Both the position numbers and the translations under genes were made by a program. A stretch of 64,000 bases of DNA, taken from assembly GCF_003050835.1 (NCBI RefSeq), contig NZ_QAOJ01000004.1:124001-188000 (forward strand). Direction: 5' to 3'. The notes below the pieces were generated by a model that had not been told where the DNA came from, searched no databases, and saw only the letters and a program-made list of their open reading frames with translations. Below, one piece after another: positions 49,373 through 59,879 of this stretch (positions within the stretch are counted from its first letter, which is position 1; each line of letters starts with the position of its first letter). Origin of the DNA: Pseudomonas sp. GV071. Lineage in GTDB: Bacteria; Pseudomonadota; Gammaproteobacteria; Pseudomonadales; Pseudomonadaceae.

Positions 49373-49735
49373 TCACGGCATACCCTTGCCCACGGCCTGG
49401 CGCACGGTTATCCCGGTCGGCTCGAAATTCTCCAGGCAATAAACATTGATGCCGAAATGATCCGGCATCGAGCGCTTGCGGTGGAACGGGTAGATGCCGC
49501 ACACCTTGCAGAAGAAATGCCGCGCCACGTGTGTATGGAACTGGTATTCGGTTAGCGCATCCTCACCGGCCAGGAGCTGAAAACGGCTTTCATGCACCGC
49601 CACCATCAAGGCGTTTTTGCGCCGGCAGATGGAGCAGTCGCATTGGGTCAATTCGGGGAAGTCGGTCTCGATCTGGAAACGCACGGCGCCGCAGTGGCAG
49701 CTGCCTTGGTAGTGCTGCAGGGGGCGATGGGCCAT
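49373..49735 (-). CDS. GFA-family zinc protein
   Basis: A 120-aa protein of the Gfa/CENP-V fold, the family named for glutathione-dependent formaldehyde activation. Zinc ligands are Cys13, Cys15 (SCHCGAV), Cys32, Cys34, Cys37 (CDCSICRR), Cys76 and Cys79 (FFCKVCGIYPFH). The real substrate of such short members is usually unknown. It is convergent with the binding-protein gene (five-base gap) and is followed downstream by sbcC's end region. Confidence 0.9.
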   Translation of the reverse strand: MAHRPLQHYQGSCHCGAVRFQIETDFPELTQCDCSICRRKNALMVAVHESRFQLLAGEDALTEYQFHTHVARHFFCKVCGIYPFHRKRSMPDHFGINVYCLENFEPTGITVRQAVGKGMP

Positions 49736-49798
49736 TGAAAATCTCCTTTGCTCAAATTCAATCTCGTGACCTCCGTTTGCAGGGATCGCGGGTGATCT

Positions 49799-52700
49799 TC
49801 AACCTGCCACCACCGCATACCGCCGATCCAGCGCGCTGTACCCCAACCCCACGCTCTTGTGCACTTTCAACTGCACCGGAATCCGCTCTTTCAGTGCCTC
49901 AACGTGGCTGATCACGCCGATCATCTTGCCACTGGCATTCAACGCATCGAGTGCATCCAGGGCCACTTCCAGGGTTTCGCCGTCAAGGGTGCCGAAGCCT
50001 TCGTCGAGGAACAGCGAGTCAATACTGGTCTTGTGGCTGACCAGGTCGGACAGCGCCAAGGCCAACGCCAAACTGACCAGAAAACTTTCGCCGCCCGACA
50101 AGGTTTTGCAGTCGCGGGCAGCGTCGCCCTGCCAGGTGTCCAGCACTTCCAGCTCCAGCTCGCCGCTGCCGCGCCGGGCCAGTTGGTAGCGGCCGTGCAG
50201 GCGCTGCAATTGCTGGTTGGCCAGGTACACCAGGTGGTCGAGGGTCAGGCCCTGGGCGAACTTGCGGTACTTGGCGCCGTCGGCGGAACCGATCAGACCA
50301 TTGAGGTGTTGCCACAGGTCGTGCTCGGCAGTCTTTTCGCCAATCGCGGCGAACAACGCCTGTTGGCCGGCGCGGCGGACGGCGTCACCTTGCAGTTGGT
50401 TGCGGATTTCGCCTTGGCGTTGGCTGAGCTGTTTGAGCTGCTCGTTGAGCAGCTCCAGTTGCTGGTCGAGCTGCTCGCTGTTGAGTTCGGTCTGCGGCGC
50501 GGCCTGCAGCTGCGTCAATGCCTGGGCACTGGCCGCCTGCAGCGCTTGCGCCTCGGTCAGGGCCTTGTCCAGCTGCTGCTTGAGTTGCTGCAGCTCGGCG
50601 TGTTGCTGGTCGCTGAGCAAGGCCGCCAGATAGTCGGCCTCGACGGCAAACGGGCTCAACACGAGCGCTTCATTCCAGGCCTGTTGCTGCTGCTGTAACT
50701 GGCCCTGCTCCTGTTCCAACAGATCGCGGAGGGTTTGCTGTTTGCCCAGCAGCGCGCTGACCTGCTGCAACGCCGCCGCGTACTGTTGCTCGACAGCGGC
50801 CAGACGCGGCACGGCATCATCGCCAGCCTCCAGCTCGGCAAACGTCACCGCCCCTTGCTGCTGCCAGCGTTGCTGCCAAAGCGCATACGCTTCGCTGGCC
50901 ACCGTCAGCCCATGTTGCGCATCGCGCAGTTGCTCCTGAAGGTTCTGCAGGTGTTGCTGGCGTTGCTGGTACAGCGCCCATTCCTGCTCGCGCTCGGCCA
51001 GCCACTGCGCACCTTCTTCCGGCATGTCGTAGCCGAATTCGGCCAGGGCGGCGGCCAGGCGGCTGTGCTGCTCCTGTTGCTGCAGTTGCAGGCGCTTCAG
51101 TTGTTCGCCGAGGTCGGTGTGTTGCTGCTGATTGGCCTGCTGGTCTTTCGCCAACAGCGCCAACTGTTGGACGTGGTCGCGGTGCTGCGCCTGCGCTTGC
51201 TGGCTGGCAGTGCGCGCGGTTTCCAACGCGGACTTCAGGTGCTCCAGCGGGGCCAGGCGCTGCTGCAGCTGGCTGAGGTTTTGTTGGTGACTCGCCTGTT
51301 CAGCCTTCAGCGCCGCCGCATCGTCGAGTTGCACGCCCAGCGCCTGGCATTGCTCGGTCCAGAGTTGCGCCTGTTGTTGGCGTTCCTGCTCCACGGCGGC
51401 CTGCTGTTGGCTCTGCTGCTGCACGCGTTCGGTCAACGCCGCCAGCGCGCTGTTGAGTGCTTCACCCTGCTCACGCAGGGCATCGAGCTGGGCCTTTTTC
51501 GCCAGCAGTTCCTGCTCGGTCGCGGAGCTGTCGAGGGCTTGGTAAGCCGACACCGCCGGGTGCTCCAGCGAGCCGCACAACGGGCAGGGTTGCTGTGCCT
51601 GCAACTGCGCGCGGTACACCTCGAGGTCCTGAATCCGCTGCTCCTGCTCCAGCAGTTTTTCCTTATCGCGCACCTGTTGCTGCAGATCTTTGTACTGCTC
51701 GCGCATGGTGTGCAGCGCCTGATCTTTAGTGCTTTTCTGCTGCGCAAGCTCGGCCAGACTGGCCGTCAACTGCGCGGCCTGCTGGGTCAGCTGCTGACGT
51801 TGTTGGCCAATCTGCTGCAAGCGCTCCAGCCCATGCCCCTGAGTGAGCAGACGCTGACTCTGCTCGCGCAGTTCGCTTTCCGCCTGGCCGGCAAGCAACT
51901 GCTGCAACTGCCGTTGTTGTTCAGCTTCCGCTGCCTGGGCCTGCTGGACCTGCTGCTCGGCTACACCGACTTGGGCGCTCAGTGCCTGCAGTTGCTCAGC
52001 CAGAGTCGTTGCCGTTTGCAGCGTCTGTTGCTGGCGCTGTTGCTGGGCAGTAACGGCCTCCAGCAATTCGGTGCGGGCAGCAAACTGCGCACGCCAGGCG
52101 CCGAGGTTTTCCCCGAGCTGGCGCTGCTGGGGTTGTTCGGCCAACTGCTGACTCACGGCCTGCTGTTGTTCGCCCAGTTGGGTTACCTGAGCCTGACGAG
52201 CCGCCATGATCTGCTCGGCCAGTTGGCTGGCCAGCCAGAGGTTCTGCTGCACCTGCTCGCTGGCTTGGCGTTGTGCCTGCTCAGTGTTTTGCAGCTCAGC
52301 CTGGCGCTGCGCCACGCTGTTCAGTGCACGCTGCCAAGCGTTGTGCACCGGCTGCAGTTTTAATGCCGGCGCACACGCGGCGAGGCGCGCCAGTTGCGGC
52401 TGGGCGGCAGTCAGTTGCTGCTGTGCCTGTTGCGCCTGCTCAAGCGCCTGCTGTTGCTGCGCCTGGGCTTTGCTCAAGTCCTCACGCCATTGCCGCTGAC
52501 GCAGTACCTGCTGTTGCTCCGCTACCAGGGTGGCTTCGCTCAACCCCAGCTGCTGCCCTTCCTCTTCCAGCGCCTGGCGCTGTTCATCACTCAGCAGCTC
52601 GACACCTTCGGCCCGCGCGCGCAGTTGCCCAAGCGCTTCACGCACCTCACGGGTGCGCTCGAACACACGCTGGGAAATCTGCCCATAGATGTCGGTGCCG

Positions 52701-53242
52701 GTCAGCTCTTCCAGCAGCTCGGCGCGCTGGTTGGCGTTGGCTTCGAGAAAGGCGGCAAAGCCGCCCTGGGCCAGGAGCATGGACTTGGTAAAGCGCTCGA
52801 AATCGAGGCCGGTGAGGCTCTCGGTCAGGCGGTACTTTTCATTGATCTTGTCGGTGAGGATTTCCCCCTCGCCGCTGGCGGCATCAACCTTGGCCAGTTC
52901 GACCTTGGGGGCCTGCAACGCGCCGTCACTTTTGTCCCGTGCCCGACGCTGGCTCCAGAACGCCCGATAGCGCTGCCCCTTTACTTCGAACTCGACCTCG
53001 GCCAGGCAATCGGCAGTGTGCCGGGTCATCAGTTCATTGGCGCTGGCCGATAGCGTGCTCATGCGCGGCGTGCGGTGGTACAGGGCCAGGCAGATGGCAT
53101 CGAGCAAGGTGGTTTTGCCGGCGCCGGTCGGCCCGGTGATGGCGAACAGGCCGTTGTCTTTGAACGGCTCCGCGGAGAAGTCGATCTTCCATTCGCCCTT
53201 TAGCGAATTGAGGTTTTTCAGGCGCAGGCTGAGGATCTTCAT
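49799..53242 (-). CDS. sbcC: Nuclease subunit SbcC
   Basis: SbcC is the ATPase/zinc-hook subunit of the SbcCD complex, which opens hairpin and protein-blocked DNA ends. The 1147-aa protein has the N-terminal Walker A ([20 protein letters not shown]), a very long Gln-rich coiled coil, the zinc hook CPLC at about residues 553-556, and a C-terminal signature/Walker B ([29 protein letters not shown]). It overlaps the sbcD stop by four bases. Confidence 0.96.
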   Translation of the reverse strand: MKILSLRLKNLNSLKGEWKIDFSAEPFKDNGLFAITGPTGAGKTTLLDAICLALYHRTPRMSTLSASANELMTRHTADCLAEVEFEVKGQRYRAFWSQRRARDKSDGALQAPKVELAKVDAASGEGEILTDKINEKYRLTESLTGLDFERFTKSMLLAQGGFAAFLEANANQRAELLEELTGTDIYGQISQRVFERTREVREALGQLRARAEGVELLSDEQRQALEEEGQQLGLSEATLVAEQQQVLRQRQWREDLSKAQAQQQQALEQAQQAQQQLTAAQPQLARLAACAPALKLQPVHNAWQRALNSVAQRQAELQNTEQAQRQASEQVQQNLWLASQLAEQIMAARQAQVTQLGEQQQAVSQQLAEQPQQRQLGENLGAWRAQFAARTELLEAVTAQQQRQQQTLQTATTLAEQLQALSAQVGVAEQQVQQAQAAEAEQQRQLQQLLAGQAESELREQSQRLLTQGHGLERLQQIGQQRQQLTQQAAQLTASLAELAQQKSTKDQALHTMREQYKDLQQQVRDKEKLLEQEQRIQDLEVYRAQLQAQQPCPLCGSLEHPAVSAYQALDSSATEQELLAKKAQLDALREQGEALNSALAALTERVQQQSQQQAAVEQERQQQAQLWTEQCQALGVQLDDAAALKAEQASHQQNLSQLQQRLAPLEHLKSALETARTASQQAQAQHRDHVQQLALLAKDQQANQQQHTDLGEQLKRLQLQQQEQHSRLAAALAEFGYDMPEEGAQWLAEREQEWALYQQRQQHLQNLQEQLRDAQHGLTVASEAYALWQQRWQQQGAVTFAELEAGDDAVPRLAAVEQQYAAALQQVSALLGKQQTLRDLLEQEQGQLQQQQQAWNEALVLSPFAVEADYLAALLSDQQHAELQQLKQQLDKALTEAQALQAASAQALTQLQAAPQTELNSEQLDQQLELLNEQLKQLSQRQGEIRNQLQGDAVRRAGQQALFAAIGEKTAEHDLWQHLNGLIGSADGAKYRKFAQGLTLDHLVYLANQQLQRLHGRYQLARRGSGELELEVLDTWQGDAARDCKTLSGGESFLVSLALALALSDLVSHKTSIDSLFLDEGFGTLDGETLEVALDALDALNASGKMIGVISHVEALKERIPVQLKVHKSVGLGYSALDRRYAVVAG

Positions 53243-54459
53243 TCATCGCCCTCCTGCAACTCGCTGACTACTTGGCGATACAGGCCTTGCAGGCGCTGCT
53301 GCAAATCCGCTTCCAGGGTCTCGCTGCTCAGGCGCTGGGCAAATACCTCGTCGGTGCTCAACTCGTCGAGGGTTTCCTTGGCGCTGCCCTGCAAGCTGGC
53401 CTTGGCCATGCCGCGTTCACGGCGGATGCGCAGGACCTCCACTGGCAGGCCTTCGGTCATCGCCTGGATGCGGCTTTGCAGGTCGCTCAAATAATCGTCG
53501 CCACTCACACACACTTCCAGCCACACCGTCTGTTCGGGCGTGCCTTGCTCGGCCGCGCTGGTGATTGCGCTTTGCAGTTCTTCAAGGTTGCCACGCACCG
53601 ACACCAGGGCCTGCGAACGCGGCACCGCCAGCGCCTGAATGCTGTGCAACGCACGCCCGTGGAACTCCACCAGCAGCACTTCTTTACTCTGCTTGGCCTC
53701 ATCGAAACTCAGCGGAATCGGCGAACCGCTATAGCGGATGTGCTCAAGGCCACCGACCTTCTGCGGCCGGTGAATATGTCCCAGGGCGATATAGGCCGCC
53801 GGCGGAAAGGCGCTGGTCGGAAAGGCTTCAAGGGCGCCAACATAGATCTCGCGCACCGACTCGCTGGCACTGGCGCCAACGGTGGTCAGGTGGCCAGTGG
53901 CAATGATCGGCAGCGCGCCACCGAGTTCGTCACGGCGCTGTTCGGCCAGGCTATACAGCTGTTGGTAATGGTCGTGAATGGCTTCCTGCAACGACAGCTG
54001 TTTGTCCTGCGCGCTTTGTCCGGCCTGGCTGCTCATGACATCGCGCGGGCGGATAAACGGAATAGCGCAGAGCACTGCCGCAGGGTTGCCGGCGCGATCC
54101 TGCAGCACCAGCAATTGTTCGTTGAGGTCGCGGGTTACCGAGGGAATCACCCGGGTGTTGAGGTGCGTCAGCAGGCTGCGGCTTTCGCCGAGCATGGCCA
54201 CCGAATCATGGTTGCCACCCAGCACCACCAGTTGCGTACCGGTAGCGCGCAGGGCGACGATAAATTCGTTGTACAGCTCGCGGGCATAGCTGGGCGGCGC
54301 GCCGGTGTCGAAGATATCGCCGGCAATAATCAGCGCATCCACGGCATGCGCCGCACATTGTTCAATCAGCCATGTGGTAAAAGCCTGGTGTTCGGCCTGG
54401 CGGGTCTTGCCCATAAAATGCTGGCCAAGGTGCCAGTCAGAGCTGTGCAGAATGCGCAT
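53239..54459 (-). CDS. sbcD: Exonuclease subunit SbcD
   Basis: SbcD is the Mre11-type metallophosphoesterase of SbcCD. Metal-binding motifs are [36 protein letters not shown] and ALGHIHRPQ. The start ATG 54459 begins [15 protein letters not shown], as expected; an upstream extension to 54504 is rejected. 406 aa. Paired with sbcC. Confidence 0.96.
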   Translation of the reverse strand: MRILHSSDWHLGQHFMGKTRQAEHQAFTTWLIEQCAAHAVDALIIAGDIFDTGAPPSYARELYNEFIVALRATGTQLVVLGGNHDSVAMLGESRSLLTHLNTRVIPSVTRDLNEQLLVLQDRAGNPAAVLCAIPFIRPRDVMSSQAGQSAQDKQLSLQEAIHDHYQQLYSLAEQRRDELGGALPIIATGHLTTVGASASESVREIYVGALEAFPTSAFPPAAYIALGHIHRPQKVGGLEHIRYSGSPIPLSFDEAKQSKEVLLVEFHGRALHSIQALAVPRSQALVSVRGNLEELQSAITSAAEQGTPEQTVWLEVCVSGDDYLSDLQSRIQAMTEGLPVEVLRIRRERGMAKASLQGSAKETLDELSTDEVFAQRLSSETLEADLQQRLQGLYRQVVSELQEGDE

Positions 54460-54564
54460 CCCGGTTTTATTCTCGCGGTTTTCAAGGCGCCAACCTTGGA
54501 GCAAAGTGCCCCCCTTGGCAAATCACAACGCGCTGCGGTGTCAGCGCATCGGAGCCTGTGCCTT

Positions 54565-55266
54565 ATGACAGCTGTGAGCTACATCGACCTGTTGATCAGC
54601 GATTGCGATGGCGTGTTGATCGACAGCGAAATCGTTGCCGAGCGCCTGGTGCGCGAAGCCTTGGGCAAACTCGTGCCGTTGCAGGAACTGGAGCGGGTAC
54701 TGCATGGCACCTTCGGCCTGCAGGCGCGCGACATTCTGGCCCGCGTGGAAGCGCATTTCGACATCAAGCTCGACGAGCCATTTATCCGCGATCTGTACCG
54801 CGGTACCGCTGCCCGCATCCACGACGACGCTCTGCCGATTGCCGGTGCGCGCGAGGCCTACATGGCCATCGACCTGCCGCTGGCGGTGGCCTCCAATAGC
54901 CACCTGGCCGGCATCGTGCACTCGCTGCAACGCTGCGAACTGACCCCGCGGATCGACAGCGGCATCTTCAGCGCCGAACAGGTACCACGGCCGAAACCGG
55001 CGCCGGACGTCTACCTGCTGGCGGCGAAAACCAATGGTGTCGCGCCACAGCGCTGCCTGGTGGTGGAAGACAGCAGCACCGGGGTGACCGCCGCGCTCAC
55101 CGCCGGCATGCGGGTGATCGGTTTTCTCGGCGCCAGCCACATTCCGCCCGAGCATGGCGAAACGCTGCGGCAATTAGGCGTGGAGCATCTGATTCGGCAT
55201 ATGGATGAGTTGCCGGCGCTGGTGGAGCGGTTGCGACGCGAGCCGCCGAGGGATGTGTTGCCGTAG
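54565..55266 (+). CDS. HAD-IA family phosphatase
   Basis: A 233-aa haloacid-dehalogenase protein: DCDGVLIDSE contains the nucleophilic Asp, VASNSH is motif II, RPKPAPDVYLLA motif III and VVEDSSTGV motif IV. It looks like a phosphosugar phosphatase (phosphoglycolate/YieH-like); the substrate is unknown. I start at ATG 54565 because the open frame upstream overlaps sbcD and has no homology. Divergent from sbcD. Confidence 0.9.
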   Translation: MTAVSYIDLLISDCDGVLIDSEIVAERLVREALGKLVPLQELERVLHGTFGLQARDILARVEAHFDIKLDEPFIRDLYRGTAARIHDDALPIAGAREAYMAIDLPLAVASNSHLAGIVHSLQRCELTPRIDSGIFSAEQVPRPKPAPDVYLLAAKTNGVAPQRCLVVEDSSTGVTAALTAGMRVIGFLGASHIPPEHGETLRQLGVEHLIRHMDELPALVERLRREPPRDVLP

Positions 55267-55269
55267 TGC

Positions 55270-55371
55270 CGTCATTCCAGCGCAGGCTGCGGTCCGACGA
55301 TTCGGAATCCAGACGTTGTCAGGAGATCAGTGTCGGGCGATTCTGGGTCCCAGCCTGCGCTGGGACGACGG
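55270..55371. repeat. Second-type REP inverted pair (partly degenerate)
   Basis: The left arm (55270-55313) is a diverged version and the right arm (55342-55371) is identical to the 30-base arm at 42071-42100. It lies downstream of the HAD gene and of the Lrp gene, which converge here. Confidence 0.75.
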
Positions 55372-55380
55372 AGGTGTTGG

Positions 55381-55800
55381 TTAGAACGCCCAATCCTTCA
55401 CCACCATATGGGTCTTCACTTTCTGCATGCCGGGGAAGTTTTCGATTTCGCCGCGAACCTCGGCCAGGCGCTGCATCGACGGCGCTTCGATGTACACCAG
55501 CATGTCGGTCTCGCCGCTGATGCCACTGATGCGGCGAATTTCCGGGTAAACGCGCATGCGCTCAACGTAGTTTTCGCAGCGCCCGCCGTTATAGAACAGC
55601 TCCAGATAACACTTCACCGCCACGCCTTGCGGTTCGGCGATGCGCGCGTGGTAGCCCTGGATCACGCCGCTTTGTTCCAACTGGCGGATGCGCTCGCTGA
55701 CCGCCGAACGCGAAAGGTTGACCTCGCGGGCGATCTGGCTCACGGCTAGACGGGCGTCGGCACGCAACAGGGCGATGATCTGCTGATCGAACTTGTCCAC
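55381..55800 (-). CDS. Lrp/AsnC-family regulator
   Basis: A 139-aa Lrp-type protein starting at GTG 55800 (VDKFDQQIIALLRADARLAV), with the HTH AREVNLSRSAVSERIRQLE and the C-terminal RAM domain (RISGISGETDMLVYIEAP). It is divergent from the amino-acid exporter gene and is a strong candidate to sense amino acids and control it. Confidence 0.92.
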   Translation of the reverse strand: MDKFDQQIIALLRADARLAVSQIAREVNLSRSAVSERIRQLEQSGVIQGYHARIAEPQGVAVKCYLELFYNGGRCENYVERMRVYPEIRRISGISGETDMLVYIEAPSMQRLAEVRGEIENFPGMQKVKTHMVVKDWAF

Positions 55801-55930
55801 AGGGAATCTCACGCAAAAGCAGGTTGACGGTGACTTCCGCCACTTTGCCGGGCAAAGCCGACAGTCTGTCTGGATCGCAAAAATAGCCAGCGACTTACCA
55901 TGGGCTACGACGGACCGCAGAGCATACCCC

Positions 55931-57199
55931 ATGAGTCGCCTGAACCAAGAATTGAGCCTGTTGCAGGGCATCGGCCTGCTGAGCACCTCCTTGCTCGGCA
56001 CGGGCATTTTTGTTGTGCCGGCTTTGGCCGCCACGGCTGCAGGTGACGCCTCGCTGTGGGCCTGGCTGCTGTTGATCGTGTTGGTGTTGCCAGTAGCGTT
56101 CACCTTCGCCCAACTGGGCCGCCACTTTCCCCATGCCGGTGGCGCTCCGCACTTGATCGGCCGTGCCTTCGGCCCCCGTATGGAGCGCATCAGCGCCCTG
56201 CTGTTTCTCGCCGTACTGCCGGTCGGTCTGCCCGCCGCGCTGAATATCTCCACCGGTTTTTTCCAGGCCCTGTTCGCCATCGGCCGCGGCGAAGCCTTGC
56301 TGATTCAATTGGCCACCCTCGGCGCCATGCTGCTGCTCGGCCAGCGCCCGGCGAAAGCCTCGGGCATGGTGCAGGGCGCGATTGCCATCGCGATTATCGC
56401 CACCGTCGGTTTGATCTGGTGGGCCGGCGATCTGCCCCATGCCAACCAGCCGCTACTGCCAGAGCTCAACGGTTCCTGGCACCTGCTGCCGGCGGCGCTG
56501 GGGGTGATGTTCTGGTGTTTTGTCGGCATCGAAGCCTTCACCCACATGGGCGAGGAATTCAAACACCCGCAGCGCGATTTCCCGCTGGCCCTGTTGCTCG
56601 GCGTGCTGCTGGCCGGTCTGGTGTATTGGGCTTGTTCACTGGCGGTGCTGAGCTTCCATGCCTATGGCGATGTGAGCACCGATGCCGCCTCGCTGCCGCG
56701 CATGCTCGACCAACTGTTCGGCGCCAAAGCCCGCTGGCTCAGCGCGCTGATCGGCTACCTGGCCTGCTTCGCCTCGATGAACGTGTATGTGCAGGGTTTT
56801 GCCCGACTGATCTGGAGCCTCGCCGACGAAGGCAAACTGCCGCAGCCGCTGGCGCAACGTAACCAGCATGGGGTGCCAGCACGGGCACTGCTGCTGGTGG
56901 TGTTCATCTGCGCCCTGTGCGCCAGCCTGGCGGCGGTGTTACAGCTCTCGGTGGACCAACTGATTCGCTACGCCAACGGTAACTTTGTGCTGATCTACCT
57001 GTTCAGCATGGCGGCCGGCTGGGTGCTGCTCAAAGGCGTGTGGCGTTGGGTGGCGGCGTTTAGCGCGCTGCTCTGTGCACTGGTGATGGTGGCCCTGGGC
57101 AATGACGCCTGGTATGCCCTCGGCCTGTTGCTGGCGCTGGCGGCGCTGGACTTCATTCGCACCCGGCGCAACGCCACGCCACAGCACTCCGCGCACTAA
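55931..57199 (+). CDS. yjeH: YjeH-type amino-acid exporter (APC family)
   Basis: A 422-aa APC-family permease with 12 expected membrane segments. It closely follows E. coli YjeH, which exports methionine and branched-chain amino acids: LSLLQGIGLLSTSLLGTGIF, FLAVLPVGLPAALNI, VMFWCFVGIEAFTH and IGYLACFASMNVYVQGFAR are shared motifs. ATG 55931 is the family start; a frame open further upstream overlaps the lrp gene and is rejected. Regulation by the adjacent Lrp protein is likely. A REP pair follows. Confidence 0.9.
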   Translation: MSRLNQELSLLQGIGLLSTSLLGTGIFVVPALAATAAGDASLWAWLLLIVLVLPVAFTFAQLGRHFPHAGGAPHLIGRAFGPRMERISALLFLAVLPVGLPAALNISTGFFQALFAIGRGEALLIQLATLGAMLLLGQRPAKASGMVQGAIAIAIIATVGLIWWAGDLPHANQPLLPELNGSWHLLPAALGVMFWCFVGIEAFTHMGEEFKHPQRDFPLALLLGVLLAGLVYWACSLAVLSFHAYGDVSTDAASLPRMLDQLFGAKARWLSALIGYLACFASMNVYVQGFARLIWSLADEGKLPQPLAQRNQHGVPARALLLVVFICALCASLAAVLQLSVDQLIRYANGNFVLIYLFSMAAGWVLLKGVWRWVAAFSALLCALVMVALGNDAWYALGLLLALAALDFIRTRRNATPQHSAH

Positions 57200-57205
57200 G
57201 CAAGA

Positions 57206-57284
57206 GCATCGCGGCTAACCGGAGCGCCGGACCGCAGCGCCTACGGTTTGTGCATACGCGTAGGAGCGGCTTCAGCCGCGATGC
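57206..57284. repeat. REP-type imperfect pair
   Basis: The right arm 57260-57284 is identical to the arm at 40861-40885; the left arm (GCATCGCGGCTAACCGGAGC) is degenerate. It lies just upstream of the TAXI gene and would fall within its leader. Confidence 0.65.
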
Positions 57285-57369
57285 TTTTGCTGTTCAACCT
57301 AAACCCGCGAGCAAAAAAAGAACTTGGCGGTTACGCTCTATCCACTCGGAGCGCTGCCAAGGAAAAGCG

Positions 57370-58707
57370 ATGCGTCGGATTTTGCGTGACCTGAAAATAA
57401 TGCTGCTGACCAACCTCTGGATCGTCCCGGTGGTCGCAGCGCTGGTTGGAGCCCTCTTCTATTTCGTTGCCCCGCCGCCGCCCATGCATGCACGCATGGC
57501 CACGGGTGCCGCCGGTGGCGGTTACCACGCCTTCGCGGAAAAACTCAAAGCCGAGCTGGATAAACAGGGCTTCGACCTGGAGCTGGTGGAAAGCAAAGGC
57601 TCGCAAGACAACCTCAACAAGTTGACCAAGGGCGAGGTTGAACTGGCCCTGGTGCAAAGCGGCCAGGAGCTCAGCATTGAGCCTGCCGAGCGCAGCAAAC
57701 TCAACGGCCTGGGCGTGATGTACCGCGAACCGCTGTGGTTGTTCCTGGGCAAAAAAGCCAAGTTCGACCGCCTCGCCGACCTGATGAAAATGCGCGTGGC
57801 AATCGGCGTCGAAGACAGCGGCACCCAGGCGGTCACCGCCGCGCTGTTTGCGGCCAACCGAATCGAACCGGCGCAGTACCCGAAAACCTGGCAGGCGCTG
57901 GGCGGCGGCAAGGCGGCTGATGCGCTGATCGCCGGCGAGTTGGACGCCGCATTTTTCGTCGGCCCGGCGGAAAACCCACTGGTGCAGCGCCTGGCCGCCG
58001 ACCCCAACCTGCAATTGGTCAGCCTGCGCCGCACGGCCGCTTACCTGGCGCGCCTGCCCTACCTGAGCGAACTGACGGTGGGCGAAGGCATGCTCGATAT
58101 GGCGCAGAACACCCCCGACCACGACATCGTCACCCTCGGCCCGATGGCAACCCTGGTCAGTGGCGAAAACTTCCACCCCTCGCTCACCGCACTAATTCTG
58201 GAAGCGGCGAAAACCGTGCTGAAAAACGGCAGCCTGCTCGACCCCGCCGGTAGCTACCCGGCGCCGCCGCCGCTGTCGCTGCATACCCTGGACGAAGCCG
58301 ACTACTACTACAAAAAAGGCCTGCCGATTCTGCAGCGCTACCTGCCGTTCCGCATCGCCTCGCTGGCCGACCGCTACATCATTCTGGCCATCCCGCTGCT
58401 GGTGTTGCTATTCCCGCTGTTCAAAGCCATCGGCCCGATCTACCAATGGCGCATTCGTGCGCGCATCTACCGCTGGTACAAGCACCTGCGCGAAATCGAC
58501 CAGCAGCTGTACAAAGGCAAACTGCCCACCGACCTCAGCGCCGAGATCGCCCGCCTGGAAGGGCTGGAAGACGAACTGGCACGGGTCGAAGTGCCGCTTT
58601 CCTACTCCAACGAGCTGTACGAACTGCACATGCATTTGCGTTACATGATCGAGCGTTTGCAAGCCTTACAGCGGCGAAGGGCGACCCAGACCGAAGTGGT
58701 CGGGTAA
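57370..58707 (+). CDS. Membrane-anchored TAXI-family solute-binding protein
   Basis: A 445-aa protein: an N-terminal transmembrane helix (about 11-33, NLWIVPVVAALVGALFYFV), a periplasmic TAXI-type binding domain (ATGAAGGGYHAFAEKLKAEL, VESKGSQDNLNKLTKGEVEL, DAAFFVGPAENPLV), a second helix at about 335-357 (YIILAIPLLVLLFPLFKAI) and an approximately 85-residue cytoplasmic tail with a coiled coil (AEIARLEGLEDELARVEV). TAXI proteins normally are free periplasmic subunits of TRAP transporters; here both ends are anchored and no TRAP permease is nearby. ATG 57370 is preceded by AAGGA. It may act as a sensor or couple to a distant permease. Confidence 0.88.
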   Translation: MRRILRDLKIMLLTNLWIVPVVAALVGALFYFVAPPPPMHARMATGAAGGGYHAFAEKLKAELDKQGFDLELVESKGSQDNLNKLTKGEVELALVQSGQELSIEPAERSKLNGLGVMYREPLWLFLGKKAKFDRLADLMKMRVAIGVEDSGTQAVTAALFAANRIEPAQYPKTWQALGGGKAADALIAGELDAAFFVGPAENPLVQRLAADPNLQLVSLRRTAAYLARLPYLSELTVGEGMLDMAQNTPDHDIVTLGPMATLVSGENFHPSLTALILEAAKTVLKNGSLLDPAGSYPAPPPLSLHTLDEADYYYKKGLPILQRYLPFRIASLADRYIILAIPLLVLLFPLFKAIGPIYQWRIRARIYRWYKHLREIDQQLYKGKLPTDLSAEIARLEGLEDELARVEVPLSYSNELYELHMHLRYMIERLQALQRRRATQTEVVG

Positions 58708-58750
58708 ACTGCCGGCCGCTCTGAAATTTGCACTTTGAAACGAGAACTCC

Positions 58751-59758
58751 ATGCCGATCCGCCACTGCATCGTCCACCTGATCGAGAAAAAACCCGACGG
58801 CACCCCCGCCGTTCTCCATGCCCGCAGCAGCGAGCTGGCCGAGTCGCAGGCCATCGAGAACATGCTCGCCGACCTCAACGAAAGTTATAACGCCAAGCAG
58901 GGCAAGGCCTGGGGTTACTTTCAGGAAGAGTCGGGGGCGTTTCCGTTCAGTGGCTGGTTGCAGGAGTACCAGGCCGGTAGCCAGGACTTCACCGCCTTCA
59001 GTCGCCAGGCCGTTGAGCACCTGCAAAAACTGATGGAAGAGTCCAACCTGTCCACCGGCGGCCACGTGCTGTTTGCCCATTACCAGCAAGGCATGACCGA
59101 CTACCTGGCCATCGCCCTGCTCCACCACAGTGAAGGCGTGGCGGTAAACGCCGCGTTGGACGTGACCCCGGCCAAACACCTGGACCTCGGCCAACTGCAC
59201 CTGGCGGCGCGCATCAACCTGTCGGAATGGCAGAACAACAAGCAGTCCAAGCAGTACATCTCGTTCATCAAGGGCAAGAACGGCAAGAAGGTCTCGGAGT
59301 ACTTCCGCGACTTTATCGGCTGCCAGGAAGGCGTCGACTCGCCAAGCGAAACCCGCACCCTGCTGAAAGCCTTCAGCGACTTCGTCGAAAGCGAAGACCT
59401 GCCCGAAGAACAGGCCCGCGCCAAGACCGACACCCTGGTCGACTACGCCACCAGCCAGGCCAAAATGGGCGAGCCAATGACGCTGCAAGAGCTGTCCGGC
59501 CTGCTCGACGAAGAACGCCCGAAAGCCTTCTATGACCATATCCGCAACAAGGACTATGGCCTGTCGCCAGAGATCCCGGCGGACAAACGCACCCTCAGCC
59601 AGTTCCGCCGCTTCACCGGCCGCGCCGAAGGCCTGTCGATCAGCTTCGAAGCGCACTTGCTGGGCTCGAACATCGACTACAACGAAGAGCAAGGCATCCT
59701 CACCATCCGCAACCTGCCGACGCAGCTGCGCGATCAGTTGAAGCGCCGCAAGGACTGA
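58751..59758 (+). CDS. ndpA: Nucleoid-associated protein NdpA (YejK)
   Basis: A 335-aa protein of the 37-kDa nucleoid-associated family, which binds DNA and may affect chromosome structure. Family segments include [40 protein letters not shown] and [18 protein letters not shown]. Stand-alone gene between the TAXI gene and a REP pair. Confidence 0.93.
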   Translation: MPIRHCIVHLIEKKPDGTPAVLHARSSELAESQAIENMLADLNESYNAKQGKAWGYFQEESGAFPFSGWLQEYQAGSQDFTAFSRQAVEHLQKLMEESNLSTGGHVLFAHYQQGMTDYLAIALLHHSEGVAVNAALDVTPAKHLDLGQLHLAARINLSEWQNNKQSKQYISFIKGKNGKKVSEYFRDFIGCQEGVDSPSETRTLLKAFSDFVESEDLPEEQARAKTDTLVDYATSQAKMGEPMTLQELSGLLDEERPKAFYDHIRNKDYGLSPEIPADKRTLSQFRRFTGRAEGLSISFEAHLLGSNIDYNEEQGILTIRNLPTQLRDQLKRRKD

Positions 59759-59766
59759 AGACAACA

Positions 59767-59848
59767 GATCAAAAGCTCGCGGCTGAAGCCCCTCCCACAG
59801 AAAACTCGATTCCTGGTGGGAGGGGCTTCAGCCGCGACGTTTTTGATC
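59767..59848. repeat. REP-type inverted pair
   Basis: Arms 59767-59798 and 59816-59848 share a CGGCTGAAGCCCCTCCCAC core and GATCAAAA ends, nearly perfect reverse complements. It separates ndpA from the convergent SDR gene and may act as a bidirectional terminator. Confidence 0.8.
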
Positions 59849-59879
59849 TTCGTTGGCCTCACACAATTGGCGATCGACC

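Noticed and set aside
53272..54564. Long open N-terminal extension of the HAD phosphatase frame
   Set aside because: The stretch lies antisense to sbcD and has no homology; the HAD domain begins right after ATG 54565.
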